Below are positions 34,925-43,053 of a stretch of 64,000 nt of DNA, piece by piece. The notes beneath the pieces were generated by a model. It did no database searches. It was not told where the DNA came from and was given only the letters and a program-made list of their open reading frames with translations. A program made the translations under genes and the position numbers. Origin of the DNA: Qipengyuania vulgaris (lineage in GTDB: Bacteria > Pseudomonadota > Alphaproteobacteria > Sphingomonadales > Sphingomonadaceae); NCBI RefSeq assembly GCF_009827325.1, contig NZ_WTYC01000001.1, forward strand, positions 496,001-560,000. The letters run 5' to 3'. Positions within the stretch are counted from its first letter, which is position 1. Each line of letters begins with the position of its first letter.

Positions 34925-37900
34925 TCAGAAGTCGAAGCGAACCGATGCGAAGAACTCGCGTCCGTCGTAATCGTATCCGTTACCAATCGCGGTGTTGGCG
35001 ATCGACAGAACTTCACTCGGATCCACCAATGGCGGAGCAGTGTTGAAGATGTTGTCGACGCCCGCAATGACAGTGAACCGATCGGCACGATAGCGGATCG
35101 ATGCCGTGTGCAGGAACTGCTCGTCGGCAAAATCGACGTCACGACAGAATACGCCGTCTCCTGCAACTACACCGTTAGCAGAACCAGCACCCGTGCAAGT
35201 ATCGCTAACAGCGTTCGGAGCGGGCGTGTCGTCGGTAATCGGCTGACCATCCGGACGGTTGTTGAACGCGTCGCTGAATTCATCTTGGATATCTTCGTCC
35301 AATTCAACCGGCCCCGTATAGCGGGTCTGCCAAGTGAAACGGAACTTATCGATATCTGCTGTAAAGGTCAGTCGACCAGTCCACTTCGGCAGGCCGAACT
35401 CACCAGCATCCTCGTCGAACGTCGGCTCGCCATCATCTCCAATGAACAAAGAGCTACGTTCGATAAGATGGTTTGCGCTCAGATTGAGGCCCAGGTCGAT
35501 CAGTTGTCCGAAAGCGCCTACTTCCTTGCCGACGAAACCATTAATGTCGACACCACGAACACTTTCTTGGTTCAAGTTAATGAACCCGGCTTCGACATCC
35601 GAGATCAACATCCGGCCATTCGGATCATATGTCAGACGATCACAGAACGGGCTGCGCGAATCTGCTTCCCGCAATGCGAAGCAGTCATTGACAATGAATT
35701 GCGACGCGGGCTCGATAATCGAGTCCTTCAGTTTGATATCGAAGTAGCTGGCGCCAAGGCTCATGTCGAAGCCGTCACCAAACGTCTCCTCGAAAGCGAA
35801 GCCTGCAGTAATCGAACGGGAAGTTTCCGGTTCGATATCCAAACTGCCTCCGGAAGCAATCTCGGCACTCGCGAACTGGGTCGTGTCCGTCGGAGTCGTG
35901 CCGACTGTAAAGGGATCGCGACCTTCTCTGATACAGCTATCGATTACGCTCTGTTCACGAGTGTCTTCGGCCGCATCATAACCGCCTTCGCCGTCAAGGA
36001 TGGGCGAGTAAGCGGCGGCTGGGACCGCACAAGGATCGAACAGCCCATTATTGAAACCACTCTGCCCGGCGAGGAAGTTCTCGCGGAGGTTGGGGGCTCG
36101 GAATGATGTCCCGTAGCTGAACTTCAGCAGCAGCGGATCAATCGGACGCCATCCTGCCTTGACGGCATAGGTAAAGTTCGTTCCGTAGAATTCTTCGTCC
36201 GTCACACGGCCCGAGAGATTGACGTTGAGTTCCCTGACCCACGGCTTTCCAGCCTGAAGAGGTATATCGATCTCGCCGAATGCTTCCTTGATTTCCTTGC
36301 TGCCTACTGCGCCCTTATCGGCGAAGAAGCCATAGAAGAGACCGTTAGAAGCGACTGCATCCGGCTGCGAGTCGATCTCATCCTTCCGATATTCAAGGCC
36401 CAGCACCGCACCGACAGGTCCGGCCGGCAGCGTGAAAAGGTCACCTGTGACAAAGGCGGACAACAGGGTTTGCTCATACACTGTGTCGAAAGAGCGTACC
36501 CCGAAAAGATAGTCGGTCTCGGCTTGGCTGGAGAACGTACCGATCGCATTGCCGAGCAAACTTCCAGCGAACAGGTTAACCGGCACGCAGCCTTCCGTAA
36601 GATCCGGAAGTGCAGCGCCGGGATTTGCAAGATTAGCCACATCGCATGCGCCGCCTGGTAGCAGGTTTATCGGCTGGTTATTGTAGTCATCCGCGATACC
36701 GTCACCATCGTTGTCGAATATCCCGTCGCCATTATAGTCGGCGGTTGGATCCTGACCGAGAGCGAGGAGCAGCTTGTCTTCGCGAATACCACGGCGAACC
36801 GAGCTACCTTCAGCCCGCGAGTAAACCAGCGACGTGTCGAAGGTCCAGCTTGAGCCGATGAACGGCAGGTCTCCACGGACACCGAGAACACCGCGGTACT
36901 GTTCCTGAACCACGTCGGTATTGTCACGATCGCCCTGCACCGAAAAAACGGGCTGAGTATTAAGGGAGGTACCAGTCGCAAGCGCGTTGGGCGTTCCCGG
37001 AGCGAAACCCTCGTACTCATTGTTCGCAGCCCGGCAATCAACACCAAATTCAATGTTGCAAGGGTTGAACGGATTGCTTCCCGAAACGACCGGGAACACC
37101 TGCGCTGCGCCTGTATTATCGGCGAAAATTTCAGCCCTTGTGTAATTTGCTTCGAAATAAGGCGTAATGTTGCCCGCACCCGCAAGGGTGTATTCACCGT
37201 AAGCCATCACATTGTAGAGCTTCTGCTCGCTCAGGAATACCTCGTCCGGATCAGCACCATTTCGGTTGAAACCGTTAGGAAAGTCGACATCACGGAAGCC
37301 GTCTCCGTCGGAATCGACATTGCGTCCGAAGGCATCCCGGAAAATGCTGTAATTCGGAACACCAGAGTTGGCGATTTCGGGCTGATACCAGAGATTTCCG
37401 AAATAGGTGCCGGGCGCCAAAATGCGTCCGACTTGACTTGTGACGACACAATCCTGCTCAATAACGGAAATGTCTCCGCCACTCTGAGACTGAACAACGG
37501 CGTTGCTACGCAGGTCGGTCGTAAGAATTTGGCCATCTTCGGTGAATTCGCGATGTGTTGCGCAGCCTTGGAAAAAGTCGCGGTCACGCAGGCGGATTTC
37601 GTCGCGATAGTCGTATTCCGCACCAATCCCGATAAAACCACGATCGAAATTCAAGCCGTAAGCACCGCTGATGGTATAGTCTTCGCCGGAGCCCTGCGGA
37701 TTGATTTCGCCGCGTGCATAAAGCTCAAGGCCATCAAAGTCCTTACGGAGGATTACGTTACCGACACCAGCGACAGCATCCGACCCGTAGATCGAGGATG
37801 CGCCGTCCAGCAGCAAGTCGTAGCGATCAATCAAAGAGCCCGGAAGGAGGTTGATCGAAGGGTTGGTCGGCGCGCCTTCTACGCCGGCGGGCGCAAGCCG

Positions 37901-38398
37901 ACGACCATTGACGAGAAGCAGCGTACGATCGGCACCCAGACCACGCAGGTTTAGCGTCTGCGAACCCGGGCCGTTATCAAGCACGAAACCCTGGAAGGTG
38001 GCATCAATCTGCTGGCCAGAAGCGCTTTCCGAACGCTGGAGAATCTGTGAAGGGTCGAACAGACCAGTCTCGTTCGAAGCTTCAGTAGTGATGACTTGGA
38101 GCGGTGAAATGCTGCTGTATGTATCTCGCTTAATGCGCGAGCCGGTCACAACGATGGCGCCTTCAGTCTGCTGACCGGTAGCACCAGTATCCGTTACGTC
38201 GACGACCTCGTCGGTGTTACCGTCATTGCTCGATACGCCATCGGGAGCGGTGTCTTGCAGAACACATTCACCATCGACGTCATCGTAGCCTTCGGCGCAG
38301 TCAGCGTCCTGAGCGAACGCTTGGCCACCCGTAACGAGAGCCAGAGCGGACACCGAGACGGCGAGACCCTTTATAGTAGTTGTATGAATTTTTCGCAT
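34925..38398 (-). CDS. TonB-dependent outer-membrane receptor (2), with calcium-loop-like inserts
   Basis: A 1,157-aa receptor, larger than average. The start at 38398 gives a signal peptide (MRKIHTTTIKGLAVSVSALALVTGGQAFA). A 60-residue acidic segment with two cysteines (DADCAEGYDDVDGECV) precedes the plug, which has AIVVTGSRIKRDTYSSISPL, LNLRGLGADRTLLLVNGRR and DGASSIYGSDAVAGVGNVIL. The barrel ends EFFASVRFDF. Two loops hold DSDGDGFRDVDF (37280-37315) and DYNGDGIFDNDGDGIADDYN (36677-36739), which match calcium-binding DxDxDG repeats. The ligand is unknown; a peptide is suggested by the adjacent S9 peptidase. Confidence 0.94.
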   Translation of the reverse strand: MRKIHTTTIKGLAVSVSALALVTGGQAFAQDADCAEGYDDVDGECVLQDTAPDGVSSNDGNTDEVVDVTDTGATGQQTEGAIVVTGSRIKRDTYSSISPLQVITTEASNETGLFDPSQILQRSESASGQQIDATFQGFVLDNGPGSQTLNLRGLGADRTLLLVNGRRLAPAGVEGAPTNPSINLLPGSLIDRYDLLLDGASSIYGSDAVAGVGNVILRKDFDGLELYARGEINPQGSGEDYTISGAYGLNFDRGFIGIGAEYDYRDEIRLRDRDFFQGCATHREFTEDGQILTTDLRSNAVVQSQSGGDISVIEQDCVVTSQVGRILAPGTYFGNLWYQPEIANSGVPNYSIFRDAFGRNVDSDGDGFRDVDFPNGFNRNGADPDEVFLSEQKLYNVMAYGEYTLAGAGNITPYFEANYTRAEIFADNTGAAQVFPVVSGSNPFNPCNIEFGVDCRAANNEYEGFAPGTPNALATGTSLNTQPVFSVQGDRDNTDVVQEQYRGVLGVRGDLPFIGSSWTFDTSLVYSRAEGSSVRRGIREDKLLLALGQDPTADYNGDGIFDNDGDGIADDYNNQPINLLPGGACDVANLANPGAALPDLTEGCVPVNLFAGSLLGNAIGTFSSQAETDYLFGVRSFDTVYEQTLLSAFVTGDLFTLPAGPVGAVLGLEYRKDEIDSQPDAVASNGLFYGFFADKGAVGSKEIKEAFGEIDIPLQAGKPWVRELNVNLSGRVTDEEFYGTNFTYAVKAGWRPIDPLLLKFSYGTSFRAPNLRENFLAGQSGFNNGLFDPCAVPAAAYSPILDGEGGYDAAEDTREQSVIDSCIREGRDPFTVGTTPTDTTQFASAEIASGGSLDIEPETSRSITAGFAFEETFGDGFDMSLGASYFDIKLKDSIIEPASQFIVNDCFALREADSRSPFCDRLTYDPNGRMLISDVEAGFINLNQESVRGVDINGFVGKEVGAFGQLIDLGLNLSANHLIERSSLFIGDDGEPTFDEDAGEFGLPKWTGRLTFTADIDKFRFTWQTRYTGPVELDEDIQDEFSDAFNNRPDGQPITDDTPAPNAVSDTCTGAGSANGVVAGDGVFCRDVDFADEQFLHTASIRYRADRFTVIAGVDNIFNTAPPLVDPSEVLSIANTAIGNGYDYDGREFFASVRFDF

Positions 38399-38768
38399 TT
38401 TGAACTCCAGTTGCGACAACCGGAACTGCGCTCCCACCCAACGGACAGCAAATTCTGCGCCCCCCTAGTGGCGCAAGCTTGCATGAAATGTCCGGGCGAA
38501 TAAGCCCCCAGTCCCAACAGAGGGCTTAGTGCGTTAACCCTTGCCACCTGTCAAAGCACCTTAGCGGTTTTGGAGGCTGGTGTTGCGCAATTCCCACAAC
38601 ATAGGGCCTGCTGCGACGGTTAAATCAACTCTTCGAGAAAGATTCGCCTACTGAGTGCGACCGTGGCCTACTAAAGTTTCAAGGTAACATTTGGACACTT
38701 CCCGAAACTCGTATGCAGTCTGCGAATCACCGCTGTTGTTGCACGCTCATGACAAATGGTGCGCCCTG
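38399..38768. other. Intergenic region upstream of TonB receptor 2 and downstream of clpB
   Basis: A 370-base stretch with no credible coding frame. It should hold the receptor promoter (reading left) and the 3' end of the clpB transcript. A weak hairpin, TAAGCCC (38501-38507) with GGGCTTA (38522-38528), and a short palindrome GCAAGCTTGC near 38474 are all I can see. It is more AT-rich than the neighbouring genes, as promoters usually are. Confidence 0.5.
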
Positions 38769-41345
38769 TCAGCCGATAACCATCTCCAACGCGCCGTCAC
38801 CCTCGTCGATCTTGACCTTCGAACCGTCCGGAACGTCACCGCGCAGGATCATGTCGGCTAGCGGATCCTGTACGTAGCGCTGAACGGCGCGCTTCAGGGG
38901 CCGGGCGCCATAAACCGGATCGTAGCCCACCCGGCCGAGCCACTTCTTCGCAGCCTCAGTCAGGTCGAGTTCGATCTTGCGGTCTTTCAGCAGCTTTTGC
39001 ACCCGCGCCACCTGGATATCGACGATCGGAGCCATGTGCTCGTGCGCCAGCCGGTGGAACAGGATGATCTCGTCCAGCCGGTTCAGGAACTCGGGGCGGA
39101 AATGTCCGCGCACGACGTCCATCACCTGCGGCTCGACGTCCTCGACCTTCTGGCCGTCATCCATATTGGCAAGGTACTGGCTGCCCAAGTTTGAGGTCAG
39201 GATGATCAGGGTGTTGCTGAAATCTACGACCCTTCCCTGCCCGTCGGTCAGGCGCCCGTCGTCGAGTACCTGCAGCAGCACGTTGAAAACGTCGCTGTGC
39301 GCTTTCTCGACCTCGTCGAACAGGACGACCTGATAAGGCCTGCGCCGTACCGCCTCGGTCAGCACGCCGCCCTCTTCGTAACCGACATAGCCCGGAGGTG
39401 CGCCGATCAGGCGGGCGACCGCATGCTTTTCCATGAATTCGCTCATGTCGATACGAACCATCGCGCTGTCGTCATCGAACAGGAAACCGGCAAGTGCCTT
39501 GGTCAACTCCGTCTTGCCCACGCCCGTAGGGCCGAGGAAGAGGAAGCTGCCCAGCGGCCGGTTCGGGTCCTGCAGGCCAGCCCGCGCACGGCGCACTGCC
39601 TTGGACACTGCATCGATCGCTTGGGACTGGCCGATTACCCGCTTCGACAGGATGTTTTCCATGTCGAGCAGCTTCTCGCGTTCACCCTCCATCATCCGGT
39701 CGACGGGGATACCAGTCCAGCGGCTGACGACACCGGCGATATCGTCTTCGGTCACCTCTTCCTTGAGCAGAGCGTTTTCCGTGTGGCCGCTCGCTTCCTG
39801 AAGCTTGCGTTCCAGCTCCGGAATCCTGCCGTACTGCAGTTCACCCGCCTTCTGCAGATCGCCGCCGCGCTGTGCCTGCTCGAGTTCGATGCGTGCCTGG
39901 TCGAGTTCTTCCTTGATCCGCGCCTCGGCATGGATCTTGTCCCGCTCGTTCTGCCACCGCGTGGTAAGCTCCGACGACTGTTGTTCCAGTTCGGACAGTT
40001 CCTTGCGCAGGGCCTCCAGCCTGTCCTTGGACGCGGTATCGGTTTCCTTCTGCAGGGCCTGTTCCTCGATCCGCAGCTGGATGATACGCCGGTCGAGTCC
40101 TTCGATCTCCTCGGGCTTGCTCTCCACCTCCATGCGGATACGCGAAGCGGCCTCGTCCATCAGGTCGATGGCCTTATCGGGCAGGAAGCGATTCTGGATG
40201 TAGCGGTTGCTTAGCTGGGCCGCAGCGACGATCGCCCCGTCGGTGATGCGCACGCCGTGATGCAGCTCGTATTTGTCCTTGATGCCGCGCAGGATGCTGA
40301 TCGTGTCCTCGACACTCGGCTCGTCGATATAGACGGGCTGGAAACGGCGCTGCAGCGCTGGGTCCTTCTCGACATATTTCTGGTACTCGTCGAGCGTGGT
40401 CGCGCCGATGCAGTGCAGTTCTCCGCGCGAAAGAGCAGGCTTCAACAGGTTGCCAGCATCCATGCTGCCTTCGGAGGCACCAGCTCCGATCAGCGTGTGC
40501 ATCTCGTCGATGAATAGAATGATCTGGCCCTCGGCGCCCTTCACCTCGTCGAGCACCGCCTTGAGGCGTTCCTCGAATTCGCCGCGGTATTTGGCGCCTG
40601 CTATCAGCGCGCCGAGGTCAAGCGACATAAGTGTGCGCCCCTTGAGACTGTCGGGAACGTCGCCATTGGCGATCCGCAGCGCAAGGCCTTCCGCAATCGC
40701 GGTCTTCCCGGTTCCGGGCTCGCCGATAAGGGCGGGATTGTTCTTGGTGCGGCGGGCCAGGATCTGAACCGTGCGGCGGATTTCCTCGTCGCGGCCGATC
40801 ACGGGATCCAGCTTGCCGTCGCGAGCCGCCTGCGTCAGGTCGCGCGCATATTTCTTCATCGCGTCGTAGCTCTCTTCGGCGCTTGCGCTATCGGCGGAGC
40901 GGCCGCCGGTGGCTTCCTGGATTGCGGTTTCGAGCGCCTTGGCATCCACGCCTGCAGCCTTGAGCGCCTTGCCCGCTGCGTTGTCGGCGATTGCCAGTGC
41001 CTGGAGAATGCGCTGGACCGGGACGAAACTGTCGCCCGCCTTCTCCGCCAATTGCTCAGCCTGATCGAGCGCCCGTACGGCATCGTTGTCGAGGCCGGGT
41101 GTCGCCTGCGCCCCGCCACCGGACACTGCCGGGACCTTGCCCAGCGCAGTATCGATCTCGGTGATCGCCACGCCAGGATTGCCGCCTGCCCGCTGGATCA
41201 ACTGCGCGGCCATTCCCTGCTCGTCGTCGAGCAAGGCCTTGAGAAGGTGCGCGGGTGAGATCCGCTGGTGGTTCATGCGGATGGCGACCGTCTGCGCCGC
41301 CTGGAGAAAGCCCTTGGCCCGGTCCGTGAATTTTTCGAGATTCAT
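38769..41345 (-). CDS. clpB: ATP-dependent disaggregase ClpB
   Basis: Hsp100 chaperone that pulls proteins out of aggregates together with DnaK; 858 aa, full length. It has the Clp-N repeats (1-145), NBD1 with [16 protein letters not shown], the long coiled-coil M domain (about 405-525, [28 protein letters not shown]) that separates ClpB from ClpA, NBD2 with [17 protein letters not shown], and the D2-small domain. The [18 protein letters not shown] start is standard. A likely heat-shock (RpoH) promoter precedes it. It stands alone; neighbours are a TonB receptor and a HerA-like ATPase gene. Confidence 0.98.
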   Translation of the reverse strand: MNLEKFTDRAKGFLQAAQTVAIRMNHQRISPAHLLKALLDDEQGMAAQLIQRAGGNPGVAITEIDTALGKVPAVSGGGAQATPGLDNDAVRALDQAEQLAEKAGDSFVPVQRILQALAIADNAAGKALKAAGVDAKALETAIQEATGGRSADSASAEESYDAMKKYARDLTQAARDGKLDPVIGRDEEIRRTVQILARRTKNNPALIGEPGTGKTAIAEGLALRIANGDVPDSLKGRTLMSLDLGALIAGAKYRGEFEERLKAVLDEVKGAEGQIILFIDEMHTLIGAGASEGSMDAGNLLKPALSRGELHCIGATTLDEYQKYVEKDPALQRRFQPVYIDEPSVEDTISILRGIKDKYELHHGVRITDGAIVAAAQLSNRYIQNRFLPDKAIDLMDEAASRIRMEVESKPEEIEGLDRRIIQLRIEEQALQKETDTASKDRLEALRKELSELEQQSSELTTRWQNERDKIHAEARIKEELDQARIELEQAQRGGDLQKAGELQYGRIPELERKLQEASGHTENALLKEEVTEDDIAGVVSRWTGIPVDRMMEGEREKLLDMENILSKRVIGQSQAIDAVSKAVRRARAGLQDPNRPLGSFLFLGPTGVGKTELTKALAGFLFDDDSAMVRIDMSEFMEKHAVARLIGAPPGYVGYEEGGVLTEAVRRRPYQVVLFDEVEKAHSDVFNVLLQVLDDGRLTDGQGRVVDFSNTLIILTSNLGSQYLANMDDGQKVEDVEPQVMDVVRGHFRPEFLNRLDEIILFHRLAHEHMAPIVDIQVARVQKLLKDRKIELDLTEAAKKWLGRVGYDPVYGARPLKRAVQRYVQDPLADMILRGDVPDGSKVKIDEGDGALEMVIG

Positions 41346-41375
41346 TCGAAACCCCTATCCTTGAAGTACCGCTCG

Positions 41376-41404
41376 AATATGGTGTTGCGATTATGCAACA
41401 CAAG
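41376..41404 (-). promoter_or_regulatory. Candidate RpoH (heat-shock) promoter of clpB with an embedded inverted repeat
   Basis: On the minus strand CTTG (41404-41401) is followed after 18 bases by CCATATT (41382-41376), close to the alphaproteobacterial sigma-32 pattern CTTG-N17/18-CYTATNT, about 30 bases upstream of the clpB ATG. The spacer contains GTGTTGC-N6-GCAACAC (41382-41401), a perfect 7-bp inverted repeat that could bind a regulator. Promoter assignment is by consensus only. Confidence 0.5.
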
Positions 41405-41483
41405 CCCTGCCCCACTTTTTACCACGAGGTGTGTTAGCCGGATATAGGGGTGCAATGCGCGAAGGGGAGAGCAGTGCCGAAAT

Positions 41484-42932
41484 TTATTCGGCGTCTACGC
41501 CTTCCAGTCCGGGCACCATAACGGTTCGTCCGCCGCCGAAGTCCTCACGGACCACGATAAGGCCCTGACGTTCGAGATGATCGAGCAGCCGGCGGATACG
41601 TCCGGGCGAACTGGTGCCATAGGCGCGCGCAAGCTCCTGTTCGTCCACCTCGGTCTCTCCCGCGTGGGCTGCCTTGGCGATGACGAGGAACGGGCCGAGC
41701 AAATCCTCCTCAACACCGCTTGCCAATCTCATTATGCGCGCCTGCAAATGCTCTCCCAGCTCTGCCAACCCTGCGCCGGCAAAGGCGAAGCGGCGGCGGA
41801 AGGCACGCATGTCGGGCATGGGTCCGATCAGCCGTTCGCGGCGGCAGCGGGTGAGGAAGGTCTGGTACTGTGCACTGGCCGACTGAAAGGCGATGCCCTC
41901 TTCGCCCGCCAGTTCGCCAATGATCTCCTCGATCCGCGAGGCAACGGAGGAGGTGTCGACCGGTAAGGCAGCCGGCTCGACCTGCCGTTCCTCTGCATGG
42001 GCAATGCTGTCCTCTATCTCTTCCAGACGCGGCGCAAGCGGGGGAGCGGGGGGCGGCGGCGCCTTGGCGACATCGCTGGCAAGGTCACGGGTCAAGAGGT
42101 CGGCCATGTCCTCGGGCGCCGTTTCGGGCATGGCCATCAGCCCTTCGCTCCGCGCAGCATTGCCGGTCTTTACCGCGCCGATCTTTACCGCCAGCGGCAA
42201 GCGGGTGATAGCAGGGCCAAGTGCGAGGAAGTGTCCGCGCTCGAGCTCGCGGATACGCTCAGCCTGGCGCCGCTCCATGCCGAGCAGGTCAGCCGCGCGC
42301 ACCATGTCGATATCGAGGAAGGTGCGGCCCATCAGGAAATTCGAGGCTTCGGCTGCCACGTTCTTCGCCAGCTTCGCCAGCCTCTGGGTTGCCACCACTC
42401 CCGCAAGGCCGCGCTTGCGGCCACGGCACATGAGATTGGTCATGGCAGACAGCGTCATGCGGCGCGTGTCTTCGGCCATCTCGCCTGCGGCTGCGGGCGC
42501 AAACATCTGCGCCTCGTCGACGACCACCAGCGCGGGATACCAATGCTCTCGCGGGGCGTCGAATAGCGCGGTCAGGAATTGCGCGGCGCAGCGGATCTGC
42601 TGTTCGACCTCCAGCCCATCAAGATCGAGAACCACGCTGGCGCGGTGTTCCCGGATACGGCGCGCAAGCGCCTCTATCTCTCCGGGGGAATACGCCGATC
42701 CGTCGATCACGACATGCCCGAATTCCTCCGCCAGCGAGGGAAAATCACCCTCGGGATCGATCACCACCTGCTGGACCATGCCTGCGCTCTGTTCGAGCAG
42801 GCGGCGAAGCAGATGCGACTTTCCGCTGCCCGAATTCCCCTGGACGAGCAGGCGGGTTGCGAGGAGCTCCTCGATGTCGAACTCAACCGCTTTGCCGGTG
42901 GTCGTGTGGCCGATGGTGATCTGCGATGTCAC
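41484..42932 (-). CDS. HerA/DUF87-like ATP-binding protein
   Basis: A 482-aa P-loop ATPase of the HerA-FtsK type. Walker A is LLVQGNSGSGKSHLLRRLLE (about 28-47), then VIDPEGDFPSL, and Walker B VVVDEAQMFAP; GRKRGLAGVVATQRLAKLAKNV holds the sensor/arginine region. The C-terminal 170 residues include a winged-helix-like end (EQELARAYGTSSPGRIRRLLDHLERQGLIVVRED). HerA-like ATPases act in DNA end processing or phage defence, but no NurA or defence partner lies beside it. A single-gene role in DNA handling is the best inference. It is divergent from the acylase gene. Confidence 0.83.
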   Translation of the reverse strand: MTSQITIGHTTTGKAVEFDIEELLATRLLVQGNSGSGKSHLLRRLLEQSAGMVQQVVIDPEGDFPSLAEEFGHVVIDGSAYSPGEIEALARRIREHRASVVLDLDGLEVEQQIRCAAQFLTALFDAPREHWYPALVVVDEAQMFAPAAAGEMAEDTRRMTLSAMTNLMCRGRKRGLAGVVATQRLAKLAKNVAAEASNFLMGRTFLDIDMVRAADLLGMERRQAERIRELERGHFLALGPAITRLPLAVKIGAVKTGNAARSEGLMAMPETAPEDMADLLTRDLASDVAKAPPPPAPPLAPRLEEIEDSIAHAEERQVEPAALPVDTSSVASRIEEIIGELAGEEGIAFQSASAQYQTFLTRCRRERLIGPMPDMRAFRRRFAFAGAGLAELGEHLQARIMRLASGVEEDLLGPFLVIAKAAHAGETEVDEQELARAYGTSSPGRIRRLLDHLERQGLIVVREDFGGGRTVMVPGLEGVDAE

Positions 42933-43053
42933 AAGCCCACGGCTAGCGTGCCGAATCCTTTGGCGACTAGGCCGCCCGTAACAGTTTTGCCCAGCGGCGA
43001 TTGCTTCACCGCCATCCCCTCGCTAGGCAGGTTGCAAGAGAGGACTGAATTTC

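Noticed and set aside
38501-38528. TAAGCCC...GGGCTTA hairpin upstream of TonB receptor 2
   Set aside because: Only a 7-bp stem with a 14-base loop and no U-run; too weak to call a terminator or riboswitch.
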